Assembly: GCA_947476295.1 (NCBI GenBank)
Contig: CANJQC010000047.1
Coordinates: 1-36,623 of the forward strand
Length of the DNA: 36,623 nucleotides
Direction: 5' to 3'
Source: Planctomycetaceae bacterium
Lineage (GTDB): Bacteria > Planctomycetota > Planctomycetia > Planctomycetales > Planctomycetaceae
A program made the position numbers and the translations under genes. Positions 8,994 to 16,969 of the stretch are shown here, piece by piece (position 1 is the stretch's first letter; every line of letters begins with the position of its first letter). Under the pieces are notes generated by a model that saw only the letters and a list, made by a program, of their open reading frames with translations, was not told the origin of the DNA and ran no database searches.

Positions 8994-9614
8994 TTAGTGG
9001 TAGGTCACATGTCCGCTGGGCAGGCCTTGAAATGGCGTGACGAAATTCCAGAATTGTCGAGGTCGCCCTTCTTCCTCGGGATTCAGCTCGACATAGTGGA
9101 TGGCGTTTTGAATCTGCTCCTCAGAATCGACGTACACTTTCCAGCGTTTTTCCGCCCACATGCGGGGATACTGATTTTCGGATGCGTATTGAGTAAACGG
9201 ATGCTGACCATCGCGGATGATTCGCTTCGTGGCTCCACCCTTTAAGAGATTTGCCATCTGTTCAACTTTGTAGGTATGTCGTGCGAGTACCAGATGAGTG
9301 TGCTGCGGAAGGATCGCGCAAGCCCAGATTGTGTAATTGTTCTTCTGAGTCGTCTCGGCAAATCCATCGGCAATGGATTTCGCCTGTAGCTCGTTCAGCG
9401 TGACCGGAGGATATCGCAATTCACGCGCGGCAGCCTCGCGTTGTTTGAGTTCTTCTGCGGTCAGTTCACCCAAGGCTTTTCGTTCCGGTGCTGGACGTGG
9501 TTGACCGTAACGGAGCAATTCCCATTTCCAGATCACATCGCACCATGAGCCACGTGGATCGTTCGGCAGCCAGACGCCGTACATTGGCAAAATGACATGG
9601 TATCCGTGGATCAT
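8994..9614 (-). CDS. REP-associated tyrosine transposase (Y1/IS200-like, RAYT group)
   Basis: A 206-aa protein of the Y1 transposase fold, which cuts single-stranded hairpin DNA through a tyrosine. It begins MIHGYHVILPMYGVWLPNDPRG. The His pair lies in ILPQHTHLVLAR, and the probable catalytic tyrosine is in NAIHYVELNPEEEG, the RAYT-type helix. Between them is a segment with RMWAEKRWKVYV. Length and lack of IS-type ends fit a domesticated RAYT rather than an insertion sequence. I chose the ATG at 9614; codons upstream of it encode no recognisable protein. It is framed by REP-like repeats (8839-8973 and 9676-9698). No disruption is visible, so the enzyme may still be active, unlike the cas genes around it. 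Confidence 0.82.
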   Translation of the reverse strand: MIHGYHVILPMYGVWLPNDPRGSWCDVIWKWELLRYGQPRPAPERKALGELTAEELKQREAAARELRYPPVTLNELQAKSIADGFAETTQKNNYTIWACAILPQHTHLVLARHTYKVEQMANLLKGGATKRIIRDGQHPFTQYASENQYPRMWAEKRWKVYVDSEEQIQNAIHYVELNPEEEGRPRQFWNFVTPFQGLPSGHVTYH

Positions 9615-9675
9615 CGGTGTCGCTTTCGTGTTGGAGATGGAACGGGATGGCGTGGAGGCGCGGCTCAGGAAACTC

Positions 9676-9698
9676 CGCCGATGGCTCGGGTCAAACGG
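9676..9698 (+). repeat. REP-like element, right copy at the transposase 5' side
   Basis: Identical over 23 bases to 8951-8973. It overlaps the end of the open frame of the WYL/cas3 remnant, so it marks the boundary between the cas3 fragment (last recognisable codon about 9709) and the transposase module. Confidence 0.7.
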
Positions 9699-10145
9699 GA
9701 AGGGGGAGCAGAGCGTGGGCCAATGCGAAGGCGAGGGACGACAGTGTCTTGCCGCCACCTGTTGGGACAGTAAGTGAAAACAGCCCAGGCGATAACTCAG
9801 CTGCGTGACGGCACGCCGCCAGCACTTCGGCTCGCGCCTCAGCAACTCGCCCCGTTTTTCCTGCGGCTAGGCCGCACATGTGCTGATCGGGCAGGCTAAA
9901 TTCGGCGATCAGTGAGCCATCTGGCTGAGGCGTCAGTTTTTGGCTGCCGTGCCAGCGGGATTCCTGTACGTACCGAGCGACGTCGCGGGCGAAATGGATG
10001 CGGATGGTTTGCATCTCCTTTGAACCGCTGCGGAAGACTCCGAGGCTGTGTTCCAGCCACTCTGCGAGATCGAACTCATGGGGAACCGCGGCTGGCAGTT
10101 TTATCGAATGCACGTCCTCAATCCGGATTGTCTGAAGTATCGATC
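9691..10145 (-). pseudogene. Fusion remnant: WYL-domain regulator joined to a type I-C cas3 fragment
   Basis: Read on the minus strand, residues encoded from about 10145 to 9885 look like the C-terminal part of a WYL transcription factor: [33 protein letters not shown] and [18 protein letters not shown]. The same frame then runs into Cas3 sequence, [18 protein letters not shown] followed by the Walker A motif [18 protein letters not shown] (about 9780-9720), and stops at 9691. In intact I-C loci a WYL regulator commonly sits next to cas3, so a deletion has removed the end of the regulator, the gap and the HD nuclease part of Cas3. The helicase after Walker A is also gone. The upstream part of the WYL gene (HTH) is absent. 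The exact junction, between about 9840 and 9890, is inferred. Confidence 0.7.
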
Positions 10146-10518
10146 AACTGGCCCTCCGAAAGCGCCATCAAAAGGGAACACTTTGTCATCAATCGGACAC
10201 CATGTTCTCTGCACGTCGTTAAGCAGGTGCCCGATTAAGCCAGCAAAGTTCACTATGGTGCAGTATTTGCTTTCGTGGAATGAGCGTCTTTCCCAGAAAA
10301 ACTGCCGCTGGCGGTCTGTTGATTTAGTGCCGACCCGAAGCGTCAGCGAGGCAAACAACTTCGATTCCTCGCTGACGCTTCGGGTTAGTAAAGAGATTAA
10401 GCACCCGAATTTGCTAAATCAACAGCCCGCTGGCGCGGTGGGCTGCGTATTAAAGAAGTCACTGTCGCGTTGAATGCGAGCATTTCGAATTCCAGACGGA
10501 GTTCAGGAAACACAAACC
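10146..10518. other. Intergenic stretch with a large palindrome, no confident gene
   Basis: Between the WYL remnant and the YXWGXW gene. A minus-strand frame over 10101-10358 reads SKYCTIVNFAGLIGHLLNDV and then [14 protein letters not shown], which has a protein-like feel, but I cannot name a family and no start or context supports it. The stretch 10305-10438 is a palindromic element described separately. The Shine-Dalgarno of the next gene (caggaaa) is at 10504-10510. Confidence 0.5.
10305..10438. repeat. Nested palindromic element (MITE/REP-like)
   Basis: The inner arms acccgaagcgtcagcgagg (10333-10351) and cctcgctgacgcttcgggt (10367-10385) are perfect 19-base inverted repeats around a 15-base loop. 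Outer arms are imperfect: tctgttgatttag (10315-10327) pairs with ctaaatcaacag (10414-10425) plus flanking GC-rich bases. There is no coding potential inside. The nested form suggests a mobile palindromic repeat family or a strong RNA hairpin. Confidence 0.75.
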
Positions 10519-12615
10519 ATGAGACGGTATTCTTGTAAATCTCTTTCGATCATGACTGCTGCGGCTGCAGCAGGAATTCTTCTGCCACTGAGTGTCCAGG
10601 GCATGCAGCAGCTGCCTGCTGTTCCTCTGTCAGATCAACAGGGTCCGTCTCAGTTGGCACCGGAGGACACGCTTGCTCCAGCCATCACTCCGGTCCCGCC
10701 TCCCGCTCCGATTCCGATCGATTCCCTCAACGGAGAGGGCGTTGATGAGGAAGAGCCGATGCTTCGCGGTCCGGTGCATGAGGCCTTCGCTGAGCAATTC
10801 AATCAGAATCCTGTGCAGGGGCTTATTGTTCCACCGCAGCCTCCGGAACCCATCGAAGAACTTCCACCGGAAGTGTGTCCTGATGGCCGCCAGATTGAGT
10901 GGATCGCAGGCTACTGGGCGTGGGACGATGACGACCAGGACTTCTTTTGGGTCAGCGGAATCTGGCGCGACGTTCCGCAGGGATTTCGCTGGCTGCCGGG
11001 ATATTGGACGCAGGTTGAAACGGGCTATCAATGGGTTTCGGGCACATGGATTTCTGAACAGACAGAAGAAATTCAATATGTGGAAGCCGTACCGCCGGAA
11101 TCGCTGGAACTTGGTCCAGTTGGTGATGCGCCTTCGCAGGAGCACATTTGGATCCCCGGCTGTTGGAACTGGAATGCCCGTAGTTATGCATGGCGACCCG
11201 GATACTGGGGTGCGGGCTACAACAACTGGATCTGGGTTCCCGCCCGCCACGTCTGGACGCCACGGGGCTACCTCGGCTGTAATGGGTACTGGGATTATCC
11301 TCTGAACCGTCGTGGTTTGTTATTTGCCCCGTACCGTTGTCGACGTTCCGCACACTGGAATCGAAGCCGTCGGTTCACACCACAGGTGGTCATTGCGACA
11401 AATTTGCTGCACTGGAATCTGTGGGTTCGTCCTCGGTCTTGTCACTATTATTTCGGTGACTACTACGGCCCGCGATATGCCCGCACCGGGTTTCAGCCGT
11501 GGCATCAATTTAATCAACAGCGACGCCAGTTTGATCCACTGTATTCTCATTTTAGCCGAAGCGCCGGTATGGGGAATGTTAGCTTCTACGATCAGGTCAA
11601 TGGTCGATTCAATCTTCTGACGAGCCACGCTGACCGCAGACCTGGACGCACATTCAACCATCACGATGGGCGCGAACTATCACGGCGGATCAACAACGAC
11701 GATCGGTCGCCTCAGCTTGGCTCAACACTGCAACAACACATGAAAGACGCAGGCAATACGCGATTTGTGAAACTGCAGGAAGACCAGCGGAGCCGCCTGC
11801 AGACAGACACTAAATCGTTGCGACAGCTCATGGACCAACGACGGGAAGTGGAAAACCGTGCCCGCTTGGAAACAACTCGCCTTCATAACCAAACAAATGA
11901 TTCTGTCGGACGCAGCTTGACTACAGACCAGCGCGACATCGGACGACGAGACAACTCTTCCGACCCTGAAACTCGTCATGGTGGAAAACGCAACGATCTT
12001 GCGGAAACTGTCAAATCTTCATCCTCCAAAGAGGGTGAGCGCAGCGATCGTCTGCGACTTCCGGCGGTTGACTCTCAGAAAGGAAACACGCTGAATAATC
12101 TTCGGGATCGTGCCGCACGGTCGGTCAAACAACCGGACCATCAGGCAGAAGATAAGGCAGCCAATCGACAGGTTCGCCCTGAAACTGACAACCACGCCAG
12201 CAAGCCGAGACGTTCAAATGGGAGTGTTGAATCCTTACCCGACACAGGAAGAGTGCGACGTAACGAACAAGGTCCAACGACGCCGACCGGTAATGCTTCT
12301 GCAGCAGCAAAGACCAAAACGAGCGACGCTGTCCGGAGTGCTGTTGAACGGCCCAATAGTCGTCCTTCCATCAAAACGCCGCCATCACGCGTGGAACGTG
12401 AATCCCGTCCGCCTTCCGCTGGCAAGCCCGTTGCCGACGCTGTTCCTCGACGAGTTAATCCGGCAGGAAATAGTCGGAGTGAAATTCGGACCGCACCACC
12501 ATCAAGACCTGCTGTGGAAAGAACTCACAGAGCGGACCCGGCTCCGGCAGCACGGCCACATCGAGAGCCGGGAAATCCGGCTGCCGGAAGTGGTGAGCAT
12601 CGTAAGAAGAAGTAG
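10519..12615 (+). CDS. YXWGXW-repeat protein with long charged tail
   Basis: A 698-aa protein with an N-terminal hydrophobic segment (about residues 9-28, a likely signal peptide or anchor), then a Pro/Glu-rich linker. Residues about 125-295 are aromatic repeats of the YXWGXW type: IAGYWAWDDDDQDFFWVSG, WLPGYWTQ, WIPGCWNWNARSYAWRPG, VWTPRGYLGCNGYWDYP. The remaining ~320 residues are Arg/Asn/Ser/Pro-rich and probably disordered and positively charged, ending in HRKKK. Such repeat proteins are common in planctomycetes and are thought to be envelope-associated, but their role is unknown. The start at 10519 has the purine-rich caggaaa 9 bases upstream; the frame is open 15 codons earlier. Confidence 0.82.
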   Translation: MRRYSCKSLSIMTAAAAAGILLPLSVQGMQQLPAVPLSDQQGPSQLAPEDTLAPAITPVPPPAPIPIDSLNGEGVDEEEPMLRGPVHEAFAEQFNQNPVQGLIVPPQPPEPIEELPPEVCPDGRQIEWIAGYWAWDDDDQDFFWVSGIWRDVPQGFRWLPGYWTQVETGYQWVSGTWISEQTEEIQYVEAVPPESLELGPVGDAPSQEHIWIPGCWNWNARSYAWRPGYWGAGYNNWIWVPARHVWTPRGYLGCNGYWDYPLNRRGLLFAPYRCRRSAHWNRSRRFTPQVVIATNLLHWNLWVRPRSCHYYFGDYYGPRYARTGFQPWHQFNQQRRQFDPLYSHFSRSAGMGNVSFYDQVNGRFNLLTSHADRRPGRTFNHHDGRELSRRINNDDRSPQLGSTLQQHMKDAGNTRFVKLQEDQRSRLQTDTKSLRQLMDQRREVENRARLETTRLHNQTNDSVGRSLTTDQRDIGRRDNSSDPETRHGGKRNDLAETVKSSSSKEGERSDRLRLPAVDSQKGNTLNNLRDRAARSVKQPDHQAEDKAANRQVRPETDNHASKPRRSNGSVESLPDTGRVRRNEQGPTTPTGNASAAAKTKTSDAVRSAVERPNSRPSIKTPPSRVERESRPPSAGKPVADAVPRRVNPAGNSRSEIRTAPPSRPAVERTHRADPAPAARPHREPGNPAAGSGEHRKKK

Positions 12616-12663
12616 TTTTCCCTGCGTATCAACGGGACAGCCTCAATGTATTCTGTCATCGTT

Positions 12664-13020
12664 TTAATGTATCGTCGGGATGTAGCGATTTGCGAGTTCT
12701 GCATAGTCCTCTCGGACCGGACTGAAGACGTCCAGCACGACCGCCGGACCATCGACAGCGACGGCTCGATGAGGAACGTTGGGCGGGATGATGAAGAGTG
12801 AACCGGCTTCGACGATGCGTGTTTCGTCGCCGATGGTCAACTGGACTTTCCCCTGAAGCAGGATGCCGCCTTGTTCATGCGGGTGATGGTGCATGGGCAC
12901 TTCGGCGCCGTCGTCCATTTCAAGGTACGACAGCATCAGATTCTGCCCGTGCGGAGTCCTCATGCGGCATCCGGGGACAGGCTCGATGTATGGAATCGAG
13001 CTTAGATCGATGAATGGCAT
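12664..13020 (-). CDS. Small cupin-domain protein
   Basis: A 118-aa single-domain cupin. The first cupin motif is visible as EVPMHHHPHEQGGILLQG, with a histidine cluster and Glu for metal binding, and the second as PPNVPHRAV. It probably binds a divalent metal, but whether it is an enzyme or a sensor is not clear. The start at 13020 has a good Shine-Dalgarno (CAGGAG, 7 bases upstream) although the frame is open 33 codons further. It follows the lysA-type gene after 34 bases on the same strand, so they are probably one operon. It converges with the YXWGXW gene, leaving 48 bases between stops. Confidence 0.85.
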   Translation of the reverse strand: MPFIDLSSIPYIEPVPGCRMRTPHGQNLMLSYLEMDDGAEVPMHHHPHEQGGILLQGKVQLTIGDETRIVEAGSLFIIPPNVPHRAVAVDGPAVVLDVFSPVREDYAELANRYIPTIH

Positions 13021-13054
13021 GTTGAGTCTCCTGATTGACGCCTTACCGACAATT

Positions 13055-14314
13055 TTATTTCGAACACGCCAGCCCTGAAAAATCCAGCGTCGCAAAATAG
13101 TCGTCGTGTGTCTCAGCACGACGGATCATTTTCACCGTGCCATCTGGTTTCATCAAAAGCTCGGCACTTCGCAGTTTGCCGTTGTACTGAAACCCCATCG
13201 CATGGCCGTGTGCTCCGGCGTCATGGATCACGAGCAGGTCGCCACGTTCGACAGCAGGCAAAGGTCGATTGATGGCAAACTTGTCGTTATTTTCACATAG
13301 TGATCCGACGACGTCCACGATGCGGTCATGAGGTGCATTCTCTTTGCCCAGTACGGTGATGTGGTGATAGGCTCCGTACATGCCTGGACGCATCAGATTT
13401 GACATGCAGGCATCGACACCGACGTAGTCGCGGTAGATGTGCTTGTGATGTATGGCCGTGGTCACAAGAAAACCATGCGGCCCGGTGATCATGCGGCCGT
13501 TTTCCATCATGACTTTGAGCGGAGAGAGAGGTGTTCCGGCAATCATGGCATCGTAGACTTTTTTTACGCCCTGACCGACGGCCTGCAAATCGACAGCCTT
13601 GTGCTCGGGCCGATACGGTATCCCGATGCCACCGCCGAGGTTCACGAATTCCATCCGCACGCCAAGTTGCTGATGAATTCGGACCGCCAGATCGAACACC
13701 ATCCTAGCGGTTTCGACAAAGAAATCCCCGTTGAGTTCGTTGGAAGCCACCATGGTGTGCAGGCCGAACCGCTTGACGCCTGCGGCCTTCAGGATGGCAT
13801 ATCCATCGAAGAGCTGAGCCTCGGTGAAACCGTACTTGGCCTCTTCCGGCTTGCCGATAATCACATTGCCCTCGCGTGCTGAACCGGGGTTGTAACGGAA
13901 GCAGAGCAGTTCCGGCAGACCGACGTGTTCCTTCAGATAGTCGATGTGAGACAAATCATCCAGATTGATGATCGCCCCAAGATCCGCCGCTTTCTGATAC
14001 TCGTGGGCCTGCGTGTTGTTCGACGTGAACATCAGATCTTCGCCGGTCAGGCCGACTCGTTCTGAAAGTTCAAGTTCAGCCAGGCTGGAGCAGTCTGCGC
14101 CCAGACCTTCGTCCTTCAACACTTCCAGGACGTACGGATTTGGCAATGCTTTAACCGCGAAGTATTCTCGAAATCCCGGACACCACGCGAACGCGGCGTT
14201 GAGCTTGCGACAGGCGTCCCGCATTCCCTGTTCGTCGTACAGATAAAATGGCGTCGGGTATTTTTCAGCGATGCGGCGAACAGTCGCTGCGTCAAAGGGA
14301 AGTGGCTTTTGCAT
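13055..14314 (-). CDS. lysA: Diaminopimelate decarboxylase-type PLP enzyme
   Basis: Fold-type III PLP decarboxylase, 419 aa. The PLP lysine is in EYFAVKALPNP near the N-terminus. Other landmarks are NLGGGIGIPYRPEH (PLP-phosphate loop), ENGRMITGPHGFLV, and GSLCENNDKFA, the conserved Cys-Glu block of the dimer active site (normally GPxCESxD). The last step of lysine synthesis, meso-diaminopimelate to lysine, is the best assignment, matching the lysA variant seen in planctomycetes and Bacteroidetes. A related specificity such as carboxynorspermidine or ornithine cannot be excluded because of the CENND variant. The start at 14314 (MQKPLPFDAATVRRIA) fits the family; no strong ribosome site is seen. 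A cupin gene follows 34 bases downstream. Confidence 0.82.
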   Translation of the reverse strand: MQKPLPFDAATVRRIAEKYPTPFYLYDEQGMRDACRKLNAAFAWCPGFREYFAVKALPNPYVLEVLKDEGLGADCSSLAELELSERVGLTGEDLMFTSNNTQAHEYQKAADLGAIINLDDLSHIDYLKEHVGLPELLCFRYNPGSAREGNVIIGKPEEAKYGFTEAQLFDGYAILKAAGVKRFGLHTMVASNELNGDFFVETARMVFDLAVRIHQQLGVRMEFVNLGGGIGIPYRPEHKAVDLQAVGQGVKKVYDAMIAGTPLSPLKVMMENGRMITGPHGFLVTTAIHHKHIYRDYVGVDACMSNLMRPGMYGAYHHITVLGKENAPHDRIVDVVGSLCENNDKFAINRPLPAVERGDLLVIHDAGAHGHAMGFQYNGKLRSAELLMKPDGTVKMIRRAETHDDYFATLDFSGLACSK

Positions 14315-14498
14315 GATTGTGGGCGTGAATTTCTCATGTCGAAAGTTAAGGTTCAAATCGTCCGCACGATCGTATCGTCGCGGATCAAAGTGGCAGGAGT
14401 TTCGCGGGGATGTTCACGGAAATCAACTGTCCTCAAGATGACGCGAAGGGAAATGCCTCGCTGGAGTCTTACTCTGTACTAATAACCGTGCGGGGCAT

Positions 14499-14556
14499 CA
14501 TTGTGGCGCCACACTCCGTGGCGAGAATCTCCGCCACGGAGTGTCGGGGCACAATG
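14499..14556. repeat. Inverted repeat downstream of the kinase gene
   Basis: Left arm 14499-14523 (cattgtg, then cacactccgtggcg) pairs with right arm ending acaatg at 14556, with about three mismatches per 25 bases and a short loop. It lies just past the kinase stop codon (14576, minus strand), so it could be a transcription terminator, but no T-run follows it and the length fits a palindromic repeat better. The rest of the 14315-14575 gap shows no gene. Confidence 0.65.
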
Positions 14557-14575
14557 GTTGCGGCCAGAGCCAGCG

Positions 14576-16297
14576 TCAGGGCTCAAGCTGCGCTGGCATA
14601 TCAACGACGTCGCCATGGAGGCGGAATTTGGCGTAGTCAAGCCAGTTCTCGAGTTCTTTTTCCCCGTAGAATATTTCGCGGAACAGATGGAAGATCTGCT
14701 GAGCCTCGTGGGTCTTGCCATCCATGAGAAGTTGATTCGCGGTTGTCATGCGTGCTGTGATGATTTTGCTGCGATCGGGATCGGACAGCAAAGCCTGCTT
14801 CCCAGAATCGCGGTTTTTCTCGGCAATCGTTTTCCAGAATCGCGGCACGGAGATTACGTCAGCCGCCGCATCATCTTCAGAAGTGGTTTTGCCGTCAGCG
14901 ACTTCGACTTCCGCTGCGTTTGCTTGTGCAGCATCGTCCGGTGGCAGTGATTCAATCAGCGCCTGAAACGTTTCCAGTGACTCAAGCTTGTTGCGATCCG
15001 CATCCAATGCCGCCCGCATGGCTTTCAAGCATGTCGTTTCGTAACGATTCCTTCCAGCGTCCGGCCGCCGCACGCGGCGCTCGAGTTGTGCTTCGATCAG
15101 TGACACTTCGACATCATCCAGCCAACTCTGCATCTCACCGGCATACTTCCCCTGAGGAAATCGCTGCAGGTACGGACGCAGGTAATGACTTCGAGCGTCA
15201 AAGTGTGTCACAGGATCCGACGTGGACATCGCTTCTTTCGCGCTGATGTACAACGCATCTTCACCTGCAGGCAGCGACAGCCACACCGCAACCGCAATCA
15301 GCAGTCCCAGAAAAACCAGCAGAAACCAGGTTTTTTCATAGAACTGCGAATGGTCTTTTTTTTTCTTTTTCTTCTTGACCGTCACATCGCCCGTGGCCGG
15401 ATCAACCGACACAAACACTGAGGCCGATGCACCGGCGGAGTGAAGTGCTTCCGGTAAGATATGCGCGACCGATTCTTCACCGGACTTCAGGATATGTTCC
15501 AGTTCCGTGTTCACGGCCAGCGCATCGAACGGACGGTCCTCCTGATTCTTCTGCAATAAACGCTCGACGAGTTGATCGAGTGCCAGCGGGCATTCGACAT
15601 TCTTTTCATGAAGATTGTACGGATAGTCGTTCAGATGCATCATCAGCATCTCAGCCGGGTTGCTGGACACGAACGGCGTTTCCCCGACGAGCAGTTCGTA
15701 GAGCAGACAACCGGTGGCGTAGAGATCCGTCTTGCCTGAAATCGGCGCGTTGCCATGAATCTGTTCGGGTGCCATGTAGGCGTACGTACCGACAGTCTTG
15801 CCAGCCGCTGTGAGTGCCGTCGCTTCTGTGTCTCGAGCAATCCCGAAGTCGCCCAGCTTGATGCGTCCCTTCTTTGTGATGAACAGATTTCCGGGTTTGA
15901 GATCGCGATGAATGATGCCAGCGTTGTGAGCCTGTTCTAGGGCCGCAGTGAGTTGCCGACCAACTTGGATCGCCTGGTCCCATGTGAGTCGTTTACGCTT
16001 TTTCAGGATGTCATGCAGCGAACCGCCGTCGATGTATTCCATCGCGTACCAGCGTTGCCCCTGATGGGTTCCGCCTCCGTAATACTTCACGATATTTGGA
16101 TGCTTCAGGCGTTTCAGGATCCCAATTTCGCGTTCAAATCGTTTCAGCAGTTTTTCGTCTTCTGACAGCGCCGGAGGAAGCACCTTCACTGCAACTTCTT
16201 TTCCGGTTTCAATGTGCGTCGCCAGATAGACAATACCCATCCCGCCTGCCCCGATCTGGCGTCCAAGGATGAATGGTCCAATCCTGCGTTCTGTCAT
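14576..16297 (-). CDS. Membrane Ser/Thr protein kinase (Pkn2/Hanks type)
   Basis: A 573-aa transmembrane kinase. The kinase domain spans about 7-270: glycine loop GAGGMG, ATP lysine Lys38 in VAVKVL, catalytic loop HRDLKPGN (130-137, Asp132), DFG (150-152) and APE (176-178). A run of seven lysines (308-314) directly precedes a single membrane helix (about 324-342), so the kinase is cytoplasmic. The part outside (about 343-573) is helical with an acidic Ala/Glu/Asp stretch near 460; no known sensor domain, and no PASTA. Expected to phosphorylate Ser/Thr of unknown partners. The start ATG 16297 gives the standard N-terminus. It is divergent from the DUF423 gene. Confidence 0.92.
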   Translation of the reverse strand: MTERRIGPFILGRQIGAGGMGIVYLATHIETGKEVAVKVLPPALSEDEKLLKRFEREIGILKRLKHPNIVKYYGGGTHQGQRWYAMEYIDGGSLHDILKKRKRLTWDQAIQVGRQLTAALEQAHNAGIIHRDLKPGNLFITKKGRIKLGDFGIARDTEATALTAAGKTVGTYAYMAPEQIHGNAPISGKTDLYATGCLLYELLVGETPFVSSNPAEMLMMHLNDYPYNLHEKNVECPLALDQLVERLLQKNQEDRPFDALAVNTELEHILKSGEESVAHILPEALHSAGASASVFVSVDPATGDVTVKKKKKKKDHSQFYEKTWFLLVFLGLLIAVAVWLSLPAGEDALYISAKEAMSTSDPVTHFDARSHYLRPYLQRFPQGKYAGEMQSWLDDVEVSLIEAQLERRVRRPDAGRNRYETTCLKAMRAALDADRNKLESLETFQALIESLPPDDAAQANAAEVEVADGKTTSEDDAAADVISVPRFWKTIAEKNRDSGKQALLSDPDRSKIITARMTTANQLLMDGKTHEAQQIFHLFREIFYGEKELENWLDYAKFRLHGDVVDMPAQLEP

Positions 16298-16510
16298 GAC
16301 TTCAACTCGGTATTCTTACTGGACATCCGCACTTGTGAGCGCGTTGGCCCGATTTCCGGGAACATCGGCGTGTAAACCGCAGTGTAGCAGCGCGACGGAC
16401 GACTGAGTCGAAGCAGACTGCTAAAATTGCCGGGCACCTTAGTCAGGTTTACGCCGGATTTTAGGTTTGTGGGGAAGAATTTGAGAATTGCAGGATGAGG
16501 AATCCTTATA

Positions 16511-16969
16511 ATGAGTGGACGGATGTGCCTGTGCATGGCGGGTTGCCTCGGATTTCTCGCCGTTTTTCTGGGAGCCTTTGGAGCTCATGGCCTGAAGGAC
16601 ACGAAATTTCTGACGGAAAAATACGCGAATATGGAGCCGAAAGTCGTGGCCGGTCATTCAATTCCGGCGAGTTACAAGTACGCGCAGGATTTTGAGACAG
16701 GTGTGGAATACCACATGGTTCATGTGCTTGCGATGCTGGCAACCGGGTTGCTTATGTTGCACCAGCCGTCGCGCTGCCTGACAGTCGCAGCATGGTGTTT
16801 TCTCGGCGGCATCGTCTTGTTTTCCGGAGCATTGTACGTCCTAGTGATCGCTGGTCCTAGGTGGCTTGGAGTTCCCTGGGGAATGGTGGCTCCCATCGGT
16901 GGAACTCTGCAAATGATCGGCTGGCTGGCTCTGACTAGCGGTGCTTTTCGTCTGAAGGCCGCACTGTGA
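16511..16969 (+). CDS. DUF423 family membrane protein
   Basis: A 152-aa protein with four predicted membrane helices and the family signature FLAVFLGAFGAHGLK near the N-terminus, plus GVEYHMVHVLAMLATGLL and VAPIGGTLQMIGWLAL. DUF423 (YgdD-like) function is not established. The insertion around residues 35-58 is longer than usual. A good Shine-Dalgarno, GAGGAA, lies 8 bases before the ATG. The stop TGA overlaps the GTG start of the S9 peptidase gene by a GTGA overlap, suggesting translational coupling. Confidence 0.85.
   Translation: MSGRMCLCMAGCLGFLAVFLGAFGAHGLKDTKFLTEKYANMEPKVVAGHSIPASYKYAQDFETGVEYHMVHVLAMLATGLLMLHQPSRCLTVAAWCFLGGIVLFSGALYVLVIAGPRWLGVPWGMVAPIGGTLQMIGWLALTSGAFRLKAAL

Larger units (their letters stand above)
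8839..9698. mobile_element. REP/transposase (RAYT-type) module inside the former cas operon
   Basis: The Y1-family transposase gene (8994-9614) is bracketed by copies of a REP-like sequence with the core GCTCGGGTCAAAC. The module sits exactly where cas3 (rest), cas5, cas8c, cas7 and cas4 would be expected between the WYL/cas3 remnant and cas1. REPs flanking a REP-associated tyrosine transposase is the standard arrangement of such modules. Whether the module caused the cas deletion or arrived later cannot be decided from this sequence. Confidence 0.6.

Noticed and set aside
10101-10358. Minus-strand protein reading FAGLIGHLLNDV, considered as a separate gene
   Set aside because: No start, ribosome site or family could be supported; it overlaps the WYL remnant and the palindrome.
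14499-14556. Rho-independent terminator of the kinase gene
   Set aside because: The hairpin is long and no T-run follows on the minus strand; classed as repeat instead, with terminator role left open.
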